Source: Hoyosella subflava DQS3-9A1 (GTDB lineage: Bacteria; Actinomycetota; Actinomycetes; Mycobacteriales; Mycobacteriaceae). From it: a DNA stretch of 64,000 nucleotides. How positions within the stretch are numbered: position 1 is the first letter of the stretch; each line of letters starts with the position of its first letter. A program made the translations under genes and the position numbers. The notes below the pieces were generated by a model that worked only from the letters and a program-made list of their open reading frames with translations, ran no database searches and had not been told where the DNA came from. Positions 7,762 through 16,130 of this stretch are shown in pieces. The stretch is taken from the NCBI RefSeq assembly GCF_000214175.1, contig NC_015564.1, positions 930,001 through 994,000 of the forward strand, read 5' to 3'.

Positions 7762-10458
7762 TCAACCCAGCTCCGGCACCGTGGCCAGTTCTCCACGCGA
7801 CGTGACACCGAGCTTTGGGTATGCCTTGTACAGGTGGTAACCGACCGTGCGCGGGCTCAGGAACAGCTGCCCGGCGATGTCCCGGTTGCTGAGCCCTGTA
7901 GCAGCGAGGCGAACGACCTGACGCTCCTGCGGGGTGAGTGTGCTGGTCTTATCGTCGCCAGGCTGGCTCTCGATCCGCCCACCAGCGGCACGCAATTCGG
8001 CGTTCGCGCGCTCCTGCCAGGGGTTCGCGCGCATCCGCGCGAAGGTGTCAGCTGCTCGGCGCAGGTACACGCGCGCTTCTGTCGTCTGACGCTGGCGTCG
8101 CAGCCATTCACCGTAAAGCAGGTTGGTGCGCGCATACTCAAACGGCGGTCCGGGGGAGGTGTGCAATCGGACTGACTGTGCGTAGTAAACGCCAGCCGCA
8201 GAGTCAGCCGCGGTCAGTGCGCGGCACCGCAGCGCGGCGGATTCGGCCCATGGCTGGTTCAGTCGCAGCGCCCAGGCGTCGAACCACTCGAGCGCCTCGA
8301 TGGCAGAAGTGTTGTCACCCAACCTCATTGCGGCTTCTATCAGGTCTGGGAGGCTCGCGATCGCGCCCTGCCGTCCCGCGCCGCTCATCATCGTTTGGAG
8401 GGTGGTGAACGCGTTTTCGTAGCGGCCGAGGCCGAGGTCCAAGAGGCTCCGCGCACCTAGAGCGTGCATATTTCCTGGTGCGATATTGCGGCTTAACGGT
8501 TCCTCGGTGTTGCGAATGCATGCTTCTACGTCCCCACGGATTGCTGCGATGTGTCCCAACACATTCGACACGTACAGACCGTGACGCCGGGCCCCGATAT
8601 CTCGTGAAATCGTGGCGGCTTCCTCGGCGCTGGCCTGAGCGTCGTCAAGCTGCCCGAGGATGAGCTGCGTCCGCGCCAGCAGAGGCAAAGCTGCAGCGAG
8701 CATTCCCGCCGCGCTATCGCCTCGAGCACGCGACTCGACCATCTGCGCGAGGTCGTGCGCATCGTGAAACCTTCCACGCAGCAGCTGCCACCATCCGATT
8801 TCGAGTAGTTCGGTTGTTTCGCCGCAGCCATCAAGCATGTTTACGAGCGTGGCTAGCGGATCCTCGCTTTCGCTGGCAACGAAGGTGTGCTGAGAGTTGA
8901 ACGCGCTGGCGAGCGCCGTGACAGCACCTGAGTTAGGTAGGTGCATGTCTATAGCGCGTTCCGCTATCCGCGCAAGGACATCGAGATCTCCAGCGTTGGC
9001 AGCCGAGCGGGCAGCTCGAAATAGCAGGTGGCCAGCGAATTCGCCGTCCAGCGGCGCGACTGTCACAGCAGCGTCGGAAAGCAGCCGGTGTGCCAGCTTT
9101 GGCTGGTCTTGGTCATCGAGGACTGAAGCACGCACTATAGCAATGTCGGCGAGCTGCAGCGGATCTTGCGCATAGTCGGCGGCCTGTTCGGCTAACCGTT
9201 CGGCGCGCTCGAATTGCCCGGCAGATGCGGCGCTCTGGGCGCTCAGGGTGAACCGCTCTGCACGCTGACGCGTGTCGATGGTCAGTTCCGCGGCACGTTC
9301 GAGCATCTGCGATGTTGCAGCGTTGTGCTGAAGTTTCCCTCTGGGTTGCGCAGCTTCCGCGAGCACCGTGGCGACGTGGTCATCGGGTTTCGTGGCGGCG
9401 GCCGCGAGATGCCACGCATAGTGACAATGGTCGCCCAATGCTTGGTGCGCGCTCGCTAGTGCCCGATGACTGTCGGTTCTGGTCGTGATGGGGGCCGCAT
9501 AGTAGGCGGCTGCGCGCAGCAGTGGGTGCCGGAATTCGACGCGGTCATCGCGCACGAAAATAATGTCAGCTTTCTCAGCTGGTGCAAGGTCCGATGGGGA
9601 ATTGCCAAGCTCACTGATAGCGGCAAGGACCACCGAAGCCCGGCTCGTGTCATCCGATGCAACGACGGCGAGTGCAGTCTGCGTGGCGGCTGGGAGGGCA
9701 CGGATGCGTTCTGCGAAAGCGCTTTTCAGGCGGAGGAAGCGTGAGGAGGGTTCCGCATCAGCGTTCGCGGGAAGTTCCAGGAGGGCAAGCGGGTTTCCGC
9801 GCGCATCGGCGATCAGGGTTTCGCGTTGCTCGGGCGTGAGTGAAGCTTTACGACGGTCCAGCAGTGCTGCGGCGGCTTCGGCGGCCAGTGGACTCAGTGT
9901 TAGTTCTGGGAGACCATCGGCAGGGAACTCGGGTGCGTCACCTTCTCGTACCCCGAAGACGAGCGCGATCGGTTCGGCTCTGAGTCGGCGGACGGCGAAA
10001 AGCAAGGCCTCAGCGGAACTTTGATCCAGCCAGTGCGCATCATCGATGACGCACAGCAGCGGACGCTCTTCGGCGACATCCGACAACAGAGTCAGTAAGG
10101 CGAGCCCCACAAGGAACCGATCGCTGGCTGCTCGCCCGTCATCATTGTGGCCCCCGGCTTCGGCAGTCCCCAAGACCGCGCGAAGCGCATTCGCTTGCGG
10201 AGCGGGCAGTCCGCCAATGCCCGCACGCAAGGGATGTACAAGCATGTGCAGGGCTGCGAATGGGATCGCGTTCTCCGACTTCACACAAGCGGCACGGACC
10301 GTGCGGACGTCTGGATTGGCCGCGGCGAGCTCGTCCAGCAGAGCGGACTTCCCGATACCCGCCTCGCCCCGCAACACAACGACCGAGCTGCGCCCGAGCC
10401 GTGCCTGCTCCACGTACGTTTGGAGTTCAGCGAATTCGGTATCGCGGCCCACGAGCAT
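7762..10458 (-). CDS. Large LuxR-family regulator with AAA/NB-ARC-like ATPase domain (LAL type)
   Basis: About 898 residues from the ATG at 10458 behind AAGGTGG; a GTG three codons upstream is possible. An N-terminal ATPase module carries Walker A GEAGIGKSALL (about 32-42) and Walker B LLCVIDDAHWLD (about 135-146). A long helical repeat region of TPR type covers roughly 330-820. A C-terminal LuxR HTH is clear: LTPQERQVVRLAATGLSN then SPRTVGYHLYKAY. Such LAL proteins act as ATP-dependent transcription activators. It is last in a leftward operon after an FMN reductase and a DsbA-fold protein; its start lies only 10 bp past the preceding stop, so coupling is likely. Inducer and targets are unknown. 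Confidence 0.93.
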   Translation of the reverse strand: MLVGRDTEFAELQTYVEQARLGRSSVVVLRGEAGIGKSALLDELAAANPDVRTVRAACVKSENAIPFAALHMLVHPLRAGIGGLPAPQANALRAVLGTAEAGGHNDDGRAASDRFLVGLALLTLLSDVAEERPLLCVIDDAHWLDQSSAEALLFAVRRLRAEPIALVFGVREGDAPEFPADGLPELTLSPLAAEAAAALLDRRKASLTPEQRETLIADARGNPLALLELPANADAEPSSRFLRLKSAFAERIRALPAATQTALAVVASDDTSRASVVLAAISELGNSPSDLAPAEKADIIFVRDDRVEFRHPLLRAAAYYAAPITTRTDSHRALASAHQALGDHCHYAWHLAAAATKPDDHVATVLAEAAQPRGKLQHNAATSQMLERAAELTIDTRQRAERFTLSAQSAASAGQFERAERLAEQAADYAQDPLQLADIAIVRASVLDDQDQPKLAHRLLSDAAVTVAPLDGEFAGHLLFRAARSAANAGDLDVLARIAERAIDMHLPNSGAVTALASAFNSQHTFVASESEDPLATLVNMLDGCGETTELLEIGWWQLLRGRFHDAHDLAQMVESRARGDSAAGMLAAALPLLARTQLILGQLDDAQASAEEAATISRDIGARRHGLYVSNVLGHIAAIRGDVEACIRNTEEPLSRNIAPGNMHALGARSLLDLGLGRYENAFTTLQTMMSGAGRQGAIASLPDLIEAAMRLGDNTSAIEALEWFDAWALRLNQPWAESAALRCRALTAADSAAGVYYAQSVRLHTSPGPPFEYARTNLLYGEWLRRQRQTTEARVYLRRAADTFARMRANPWQERANAELRAAGGRIESQPGDDKTSTLTPQERQVVRLAATGLSNRDIAGQLFLSPRTVGYHLYKAYPKLGVTSRGELATVPELG

Positions 10459-10468
10459 GGTTTCCACC

Positions 10469-11074
10469 TTACGCAGCTGACCCTGTTATCCCGGTCAGGG
10501 CGGCGTGCAGCGCCATCTCGGACTGGGCACCAATCACCCATTCGCCACCGTCGAACCGGAGCGCCGGAATCGAGCGAAGTCCCTCTCGCTGCACGCTACG
10601 GAGCTCCGCACGCACAGTCGCATCCCGTACGATCTGCCACCGGACGCCGGTTGCTTCTGCAAGCCGACGCAACACGGCCGGGTCTGCGATGTTCAGTTCG
10701 TCGGTGTGGTGCGCTCGAAAAAGCCGCTCCACAATGCGCTCGCCGTGGCCTTGCGCCTGGGCGAGATGAGTCAAGCGGTGCGCATCGAAGGTATTGGACC
10801 ACACCGCGTTGGTGTGTCTGAACTGCAAGCCGTCCGCTTCGGCGAGTGACTCGATGCCTGCGATCGCATCATCGGTGTCGTCGCCGAATGACCGGCGCAG
10901 GACATCGCGTTTTGGCTCCCCGGTCCCCGACGCTTCGGGGGCTAGCTGGAATGGCCGGAAGATAAGTTCCGCTGTTCCTCCGGCCGCGCGGTACCGCGCC
11001 AGTGAATGCTGCAGACGGTGAAAGGTGAAGTAGGACCAGACGCAAGGGAAGTCGAAAACAAACTCGACGCGCAT
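10469..11074 (-). CDS. DsbA-fold oxidoreductase, FrnE-like, with a single active-site Cys
   Basis: 201 residues starting MRVEFVFDFPCVWSY; the ATG at 11074 lies 4 bp after the FMN-reductase stop, and the open frame upstream of it is antisense noise over that gene. The FrnE/2-hydroxychromene-2-carboxylate-isomerase-type DsbA fold is recognisable (FDFPCVWSYFTFHRL, IPALRFDGGEWVIGAQS near 170-190 with the cis-Pro loop). The usual CxxC is reduced to C-V-W-S, so a disulfide-exchange role is less likely than a glutathione/mycothiol-type or isomerase-like role. Encoded between an FMN reductase and a LuxR/AAA regulator, suggesting redox or electrophile handling. The exact reaction is unknown. Confidence 0.85.
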   Translation of the reverse strand: MRVEFVFDFPCVWSYFTFHRLQHSLARYRAAGGTAELIFRPFQLAPEASGTGEPKRDVLRRSFGDDTDDAIAGIESLAEADGLQFRHTNAVWSNTFDAHRLTHLAQAQGHGERIVERLFRAHHTDELNIADPAVLRRLAEATGVRWQIVRDATVRAELRSVQREGLRSIPALRFDGGEWVIGAQSEMALHAALTGITGSAA

Positions 11075-11078
11075 GATG

Positions 11079-11654
11079 TCAGCCGCCGTACGGGGCCCGG
11101 GCGCGGGCATCCTTGAGCGCTCCACCCCACCAGGACAGCTGATCAAGCATGCCTTTGGCGGCGTGCGCGCACGATTCCCCATCATGCGGCAGGCCCTCCT
11201 CGTCGAACTTGTCCCAGTACGAGTGGAAACTGATCGTGTCGCGGACTGTCGTTGCGTGGACTTCGGTGAAAACTGTGCGCAAATGCTCGACTGCACGCAG
11301 ACCGCCACCCATGCCCCCGTATGACACGAAGCCAACCGGCTTGGCTTGCCACTCGTCGCGGTACCAGTCGATCGCAACTTTGAGTGATGCTGGGTAGCTG
11401 TGGTTGTACTCGGGGGTGACGATGACGAAGGCGTCAGCCTCGGCGAGACGGGGTGCTAGCGCGGTGACCTCGGCTGGCTCCGGAGCGCCGAAATCGGTGA
11501 TCGTAGTGGGCAGTTGAGCATCAACAAGGTCGATGACGTCGATCTCAAAGTCGCTGTGTGAGCGCGCTTGCTGCGCGAACCAGTGGGCCGCGGTCGGGCC
11601 GAAACGGCCGTCGCGGGTGCTTCCGACGATGACGGCCAGTCGAAGTGCAGACAT
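11079..11654 (-). CDS. NADPH-dependent FMN reductase family flavoprotein
   Basis: 191 residues. Begins LRLAVIVGSTRDGRFG, the phosphate-binding loop of NAD(P)H-dependent FMN reductases, and has VTPEYNHSYPASLKVAIDW (about 80-98) and FVSYGGMGGGLRAVEHLR, the standard flavodoxin-like motifs of this family. Expected to bind FMN and reduce quinones, azo dyes or free flavin with NAD(P)H. It is first in a leftward operon with the DsbA-fold gene and LuxR/AAA gene. It is divergent from a DHA2 exporter, with a dyad array in the shared promoter region. Confidence 0.9.
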   Translation of the reverse strand: MSALRLAVIVGSTRDGRFGPTAAHWFAQQARSHSDFEIDVIDLVDAQLPTTITDFGAPEPAEVTALAPRLAEADAFVIVTPEYNHSYPASLKVAIDWYRDEWQAKPVGFVSYGGMGGGLRAVEHLRTVFTEVHATTVRDTISFHSYWDKFDEEGLPHDGESCAHAAKGMLDQLSWWGGALKDARARAPYGG

Positions 11655-11723
11655 GTGGTGTCTCCTTGGTGTGGTGAGTATCTTCCTGTGTCTTCGACGC
11701 TATTGCTCGCCACGTCGTGCGGC

Positions 11724-11789
11724 ATCTGTCACATGACTGGGTTTATGCCAGTCACTGACGTGGCTGGTACCTACAGTCATGTGACAGAT
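11724..11789. promoter_or_regulatory. Operator-like array: 16-bp perfect inverted repeat with three GTCA-N-TGAC dyads
   Basis: ATCTGTCACATGACTG at 11724-11739 is repeated as an exact inverse complement at 11774-11789. Within the block lie three short dyads of the form GTCA-(1-2 nt)-TGAC: 11728-11737, 11751-11759 and 11776-11785, roughly two helical turns apart. The array sits in the 169-bp divergent region between the FMN-reductase operon and the DHA2 exporter, 34 bp from the exporter start. This is the layout of a cooperative repressor or activator site. The bound protein is not known; the LuxR/AAA protein of the leftward operon is one candidate. Confidence 0.75.
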
Positions 11790-11823
11790 TCGGGCGTGTT
11801 CGCGCGGAAATAGCGTCATTCGT

Positions 11824-13203
11824 ATGACGACTTCAGTTGCCTCTCACGCGGCTCACGGCAGTACGCGCACCTCCTGGCCACCGATCATCGCTGTGGCACT
11901 TGCGATGCTGATCGTGACTTCAGAAATCAGCATCGCGGCGGTCGCGCTTCCAGCGCTAGGAGCAGATCTCGGTGTGACACCGGCGGCGGCCGCATGGGTA
12001 CTCCTCGCGTTTGCGCTTCCTATGGGGGCCATGGCGATACCTGCGGGCCGCTGGGCTGATCGGGCGGACCCTCGCACGCTGTTTCTCATATCCATGGTGG
12101 GGACAGGGGTGATGAGTGTCGTCGCCGCTGCCGCACCAGCCATGTGGGTGCTCCTGGTCGCGCGGTTCTTGCAAGGTCTGTTCGGCGGCCTCGTCCTTGT
12201 TGTGTACATGCCGATCGTGGTCGAGAGTGCGCGCGAAGAATTGCGCGGCCGCGCTGTCTCGGTGATCGTCACGATCATGACGGCCGGCGGCATGGCCGGA
12301 GCGGCGATCGGTGGGGTAGCGGCCGGGGCTTTCGGATGGCGGTCGGTTTTCCTCCTGAAGCTTCCATTGCTCATTCCAGTGCTGATACTTGCCGTCCGGT
12401 CGCTGCCCCGTGCCGACCGGGGGCTCCCTGCACCAGGACGGACTCTGGTTATGGAAGCGCTCCTGCTGGGCGGCGCGGTGAGTGCAGTACTACTCGCATT
12501 CAATGGGGTAGCGGAAAGGCCTGTGCTCGCAGGGGCGCTCGTCGTTGCGGCCGTAATCCTGACGCTGATGTGGAAGCGCCAGCCAGCCTCGGCGGCCATC
12601 ATTCAGCTGATGCGGCAGCGTGCGTTCGGGTTCACAATCGCTGGACTGTTCTTCCTGGGTTTCAACGTCGCGTTGATGGTGTTCCTGGTTCCGTATTTCG
12701 TCGCCGACGTTCTTGCGCTTGGGCCGGAAGTTGTGGGCATGCTGATGCTGATCGAGATCGCGGCCATGTCACTTGTGTCGCCGCTCGCTGGGTGGCTCGC
12801 GGACCGTCACGGCGAGCTCGTGATCGCAGCGATCGGCGCTGCCCTGACGGTCGGCGCGACACTCATCATGGTCACGTTAGGTGAGGGCGCAACAACTTTC
12901 GACCTTGCTTGGCAGCTTGCGCTGATGGGCATCGGATTCGGTCTGTTCAACACACCGGTGATCGCTGCGATTATGGCTGCCGCGCCAGCCGGTGCGACCG
13001 GTACTGCGGGTGGCATCAGCGGCACCACCCGAATGATGGCGTCGACAATCGCTCCAGCGGTGGCCGCGCTCGCCTGGACGTTGGCGGACGGTGGAGTGGC
13101 GGGGTTCCGCGCCGGGGTGCTGGTGCTTGTCGTTGTCCAGGCGCTGGGGTTCGTTGCGCTGCTGGCGGCGCGGGGGCGAGGCGCAGCCACCACGCGCGCT
13201 TGA
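11824..13203 (+). CDS. MFS exporter, DHA2 (14-helix) drug-resistance type
   Basis: 459 residues with about 14 hydrophobic segments. The loop FALPMGAMAIPAGRWADRAD after helix 2 matches the DHA2 motif A region (G-x-x-x-D-R), and GGMAGAAIGGVAAGAFGWRSVF near 155-180 matches motif C / the helix 5-6 region of antiporters. Proton-driven export of drugs or other amphiphiles from the cytosol is the family role; the substrate is unknown. It is the only gene on its side of the GTCA-N-TGAC array and faces the FMN-reductase operon. A strong hairpin follows the stop. Confidence 0.9.
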   Translation: MTTSVASHAAHGSTRTSWPPIIAVALAMLIVTSEISIAAVALPALGADLGVTPAAAAWVLLAFALPMGAMAIPAGRWADRADPRTLFLISMVGTGVMSVVAAAAPAMWVLLVARFLQGLFGGLVLVVYMPIVVESAREELRGRAVSVIVTIMTAGGMAGAAIGGVAAGAFGWRSVFLLKLPLLIPVLILAVRSLPRADRGLPAPGRTLVMEALLLGGAVSAVLLAFNGVAERPVLAGALVVAAVILTLMWKRQPASAAIIQLMRQRAFGFTIAGLFFLGFNVALMVFLVPYFVADVLALGPEVVGMLMLIEIAAMSLVSPLAGWLADRHGELVIAAIGAALTVGATLIMVTLGEGATTFDLAWQLALMGIGFGLFNTPVIAAIMAAAPAGATGTAGGISGTTRMMASTIAPAVAALAWTLADGGVAGFRAGVLVLVVVQALGFVALLAARGRGAATTRA

Positions 13204-13221
13204 TCCGGAGCGAGTACTGAC

Positions 13222-13265
13222 TGCCCACCTCTCAGCGACACCGCACTGTCGCTGAGAGGTGGGCA
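13222..13265. terminator. 19-bp perfect hairpin between convergent genes (REP-like, second copy near 45923)
   Basis: TGCCCACCTCTCAGCGACA (13222-13240) and its exact inverse complement (13247-13265) flank a 6-nt loop. It lies between the convergent ends of the DHA2 gene and hsd4B, so it can act as a bidirectional terminator, although there is no long T tract. The right arm is nearly identical (18 of 19 bases) to the right arm of the hairpin at 45923-45971, also between convergent genes. Confidence 0.85.
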
Positions 13266-13299
13266 ATTAGTCTTCTGATTCGCGCCCCCAAGCGGCCGT

Positions 13300-14157
13300 T
13301 CAGACCCGCTGAAGTACCGCGTCGGCAAGGACCGGTGCGCTGCGCTCCACTGACTCGGTGCTCACGATGAACTTCCCGTCAAGTTCCCAGATCTTCGTGC
13401 GCAGCGTCTCGCCCGGCAGCACGATCCCCGCGAATCGCGCCGACCACGAGCGCACCAGCGTGGGATCGCCGTCGAGTACCGCGTCCGTCACGGCCTTCGC
13501 AACGACCCCGTAAGTGCAGAGACCATGCAAGATGGGCTGATCGAACCCCGCTGCCTGGGCGAAGTCAGGATCAGCGTGCAGTGGGTTGCGGTCACCGCAT
13601 AACCGGTACAGAAGGGCCTGCTGCGGAAGTGTCGCTGTGGAGACCGTGACGTCTGGTTCGCGATCAGGCAGGTCAATCCGCTCTGACGGGCCCCGGTCAC
13701 CGCCGAACCCTCCCTCGCCGCGCGCGAATATGCGCGATTGCGCCGTCCAGAGCGGTTCGCCGTCCTCACTGGTGACATCGGTTTCCTGCACGATCACTGC
13801 GGCTTTGCCCTTGTCGAACACGTCTGTGATGCGGCTGCTGGCAGTGGCTTTCCCTGCGACGGGGAGCGGCCGGTGAGCCGTGACGGACTGGCTGCCGTGG
13901 ACCACTTTCGCGAGATCGATTTCGATGCCGGGGAACGACACCCGGGGCGGCTCTGAGGCGCGCATTGTGGCTGCCACCGTTGCGAAGGTGGGAAGTACCC
14001 GCAGATCCTTCTCGTAGGCGTACCGCAGTTCGCGCGAGTCGAGCGGATCCGCGCCCGCTCCGATGCCCAGGTGGTACAGCAGGACGTCGCTGGATTCCCA
14101 GGAGAACGACGTTTGGCCAAGTTCGGCGCCGACGGCCACGGACGGATCGATAGGCAC
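13300..14157 (-). CDS. hsd4B: Hsd4B-type MaoC double hot-dog 2-enoyl-CoA hydratase
   Basis: 285 residues from a GTG at 14157 (VPIDPSVAVG) with AAGGAG 9 nt upstream; an ATG one frame over at 14165 would not produce this protein. It is a tandem hot-dog protein. The first half (YHLGIGAGADPLDSRELRYAYE) matches the N-terminal fold of the peroxisomal 17-beta-HSD4 hydratase domain. The second half has YRLCGDRNPLHADPDFA, the Asp/His hydratase-2 signature, and ILHGLCTYG. Length equals M. tuberculosis Rv3538 (hsd4B). Likely hydrates a side-chain enoyl-CoA during sterol beta-oxidation. Last gene of the kstD operon, starting 4 bp after the LLM stop. Confidence 0.85.
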   Translation of the reverse strand: MPIDPSVAVGAELGQTSFSWESSDVLLYHLGIGAGADPLDSRELRYAYEKDLRVLPTFATVAATMRASEPPRVSFPGIEIDLAKVVHGSQSVTAHRPLPVAGKATASSRITDVFDKGKAAVIVQETDVTSEDGEPLWTAQSRIFARGEGGFGGDRGPSERIDLPDREPDVTVSTATLPQQALLYRLCGDRNPLHADPDFAQAAGFDQPILHGLCTYGVVAKAVTDAVLDGDPTLVRSWSARFAGIVLPGETLRTKIWELDGKFIVSTESVERSAPVLADAVLQRV

Positions 14158-14161
14158 GAAA

Positions 14162-15037
14162 TCATGCTCCTTCTTCGTTGATGCGGGAGTCGAGACCCAG
14201 TTTCCCAGCGAGACGCTGCAGATAGGCCAGAACGTCATCAGCGCTGCGGTCAGGCATCCCGAAAAGGACTTCGCTGACCCCGAGGTCTGACCATCGGGCG
14301 AGGAGGTCCTGCTGTGGCTTTCCTGCTAGTGCGATGACGTGCGGCCGCCCTTGCCGCCCGGCCTCGCGCCACAATGCGTTCAGCAGCTGAACCTGATCGG
14401 CGATGTCGGTTCCTTCGGCTGGGGTGGTGATCCAGCCATCCGCGGAACGACTAATCCACCGGAAGTTCTTCTCAGTTCCTGCAGCGCCAACCAGAACGGG
14501 AACTCGGGGCTGCTGCATCGGTTTCGGCCACGCCCAGGCGGGCGCGAACTTCACGAACTCGCCGTCATAGCTCGCCTCATCCTCAGACCAGAGAGCCTGC
14601 ATCGCTTCGAGATACTCGCGCAGCATTGTCCGGCGCCGTCCTCGTGGCACGCCGTGGTCGGTCATCTCGTCGATGTTCCAGCCGAAACCGACGCCCAAAG
14701 TCACACGGCCCCCAGACAAGTGATCGGCTGAAGCAATCGTTTTAGCCAGCGCGATGGGGTCGTGCTCGACAGGCAACGCCACCGCGGTACCAAGCCTGAT
14801 CCGATGTGTGACTGCAGCCGCTGTAGCGAGGGCGACCCACGGATCGAGAGTGCGCATGTACCTGTCATCGGGCAGTTCGGTGCCGCCGGTCGAAGGGTGC
14901 ACTGCTTCGCGGCGTACCGGCATGTGCGTGTGTTCGGGGACGTAGAAGGCGTGGAATCCGAGTTCCTCAGCCGCCTGAGCGGCTGCTACTGGAGTGATGC
15001 CGCGGTCGCTGGTGAACAGCACGACGCTGTATTTCAT
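14162..15037 (-). CDS. LLM-class F420-dependent oxidoreductase
   Basis: 291 residues of the luciferase-like TIM-barrel family: TSDRGITPVAAAQAAEELGF at the N-terminus, FYVPEHTHMP, then RVTLGVGFGWNIDEM near 110-125 and WKS-equivalent region PRVPVLVGAAGTEKN. Actinobacterial members usually use coenzyme F420 rather than FMN. Members occur repeatedly in sterol clusters (Rv3520c is the mycobacterial example) but their substrates are unproven. It sits between kshB (13 bp upstream) and hsd4B (4 bp downstream), so is co-transcribed with ring-opening genes. Confidence 0.88.
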   Translation of the reverse strand: MKYSVVLFTSDRGITPVAAAQAAEELGFHAFYVPEHTHMPVRREAVHPSTGGTELPDDRYMRTLDPWVALATAAAVTHRIRLGTAVALPVEHDPIALAKTIASADHLSGGRVTLGVGFGWNIDEMTDHGVPRGRRRTMLREYLEAMQALWSEDEASYDGEFVKFAPAWAWPKPMQQPRVPVLVGAAGTEKNFRWISRSADGWITTPAEGTDIADQVQLLNALWREAGRQGRPHVIALAGKPQQDLLARWSDLGVSEVLFGMPDRSADDVLAYLQRLAGKLGLDSRINEEGA

Positions 15038-15050
15038 GAGGTCCGCTCGC

Positions 15051-16130
15051 TTATTCGTAGCTCACGGCAACGTCGTCCGTAACAGGAAGCGACTGGCAGG
15101 CAAGCACAATACCGTCATTCAGATCCTCCGGTTCGAGAACTTCGTTGTGAAGCATTTTGACGTCACCAGAAACGATGCGGCATGCACACGCGCTGCATGC
15201 GCCCTCGCGGCAGGAGTAGGGGGCGTCGAGGCCCTTCTCGAGGAGAAAGTCGAGCAGCTTCTTGTTGCGAGGCCAGGAAAACGCATGCTGCTCGCCGTCC
15301 AGATCGACTTTGAGCGACGCCGGTTCGGCGGTGCTCGCCGCATCATCCGATTCGGATTCGGGCACGTCCTCGACTTCGAAGGGGTTGCGCGATAGGGAAA
15401 TGAACTTTTCGATATGGACACGCTTGCGTTCGACGTTGAGGCTGGCGAGTGCAGCGGACGCCGCGTCCATGAACGCGCCGGGGCCACAGATGAATACGTT
15501 ACGGTCTGCCCAGGGCTGGGCTAGTCCAGCCAGCTGTTCGCCCGTGGGCAGCCCCTGAACGGTTTCCAGCCAGTGCAGCACAGTCAGACGGTCAGGGTGC
15601 GCGGCGGATAGCTGGGTCAGTTCGGAGGCGAAGATGACGGACTGTTCGTCGCGGTTGGCGTAGATCAGGGTGAGGCGTCCGGTTCCTCTCGCGAGGACTG
15701 ATTTCAGGATCGACATGATTGGCGTGATCCCGCTGCCGCCAGCGAATAGCAACAGGTCATTGTCGAGCGACTTGGGTGTGAAGACCCCGGCTGGGGGCAG
15801 CACATCGATCGCCATACCCTCAGTAGCGTTGTCGCACAGCCAGTTCGAGCCATAGCCGTCGCGAACTCGTTTGACGGTGACTTTTAGCGGCCCGTCTTCA
15901 TGCGGAGCTGAGGAGAGTGAGTAACAGCGGCCCACTGATCCGGTCCGATCGCTCGGTACTCGCAGCGTGAGGAATTGTCCGGGCCGGTACCGGAAGCGGT
16001 CCGCAAGATCACCGGGCACTTCGAGCTCGAAGGAGCGAGCATCATGTGTCTCGGCAATAATGCGGGACACGTGCAACCTGCAGAATTCAGCGTCCGGCAG
16101 GTCCGGTTCTGGCAGGTCATTCGCGGTCAT
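15051..16130 (-). CDS. kshB: KshB, 3-ketosteroid 9-alpha-hydroxylase reductase
   Basis: 359 residues. FNR-type module: FAD-binding RCYSLSSAP near 68-76 and NAD(P)H site FAGGSGITPIMS near 130. It is followed by a C-terminal plant-type 2Fe-2S ferredoxin domain with CREGACSACAC near 309-319 and a fourth Cys in VLACQS. Transfers electrons from NADH to the Rieske centre of KshA. The length and C-terminal ferredoxin order match KshB (Rv3571). It overlaps the preceding zinc-ribbon gene by 14 bp; kshA lies one gene upstream, so both halves of the hydroxylase share one transcript. Confidence 0.95.
   Translation of the reverse strand: MTANDLPEPDLPDAEFCRLHVSRIIAETHDARSFELEVPGDLADRFRYRPGQFLTLRVPSDRTGSVGRCYSLSSAPHEDGPLKVTVKRVRDGYGSNWLCDNATEGMAIDVLPPAGVFTPKSLDNDLLLFAGGSGITPIMSILKSVLARGTGRLTLIYANRDEQSVIFASELTQLSAAHPDRLTVLHWLETVQGLPTGEQLAGLAQPWADRNVFICGPGAFMDAASAALASLNVERKRVHIEKFISLSRNPFEVEDVPESESDDAASTAEPASLKVDLDGEQHAFSWPRNKKLLDFLLEKGLDAPYSCREGACSACACRIVSGDVKMLHNEVLEPEDLNDGIVLACQSLPVTDDVAVSYE

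Noticed and set aside
10469-11377. 302-aa version of the DsbA-fold protein
   Set aside because: The first ~100 codons overlap the FMN-reductase gene in another frame; the family begins at MRVEFVFDF (11074).
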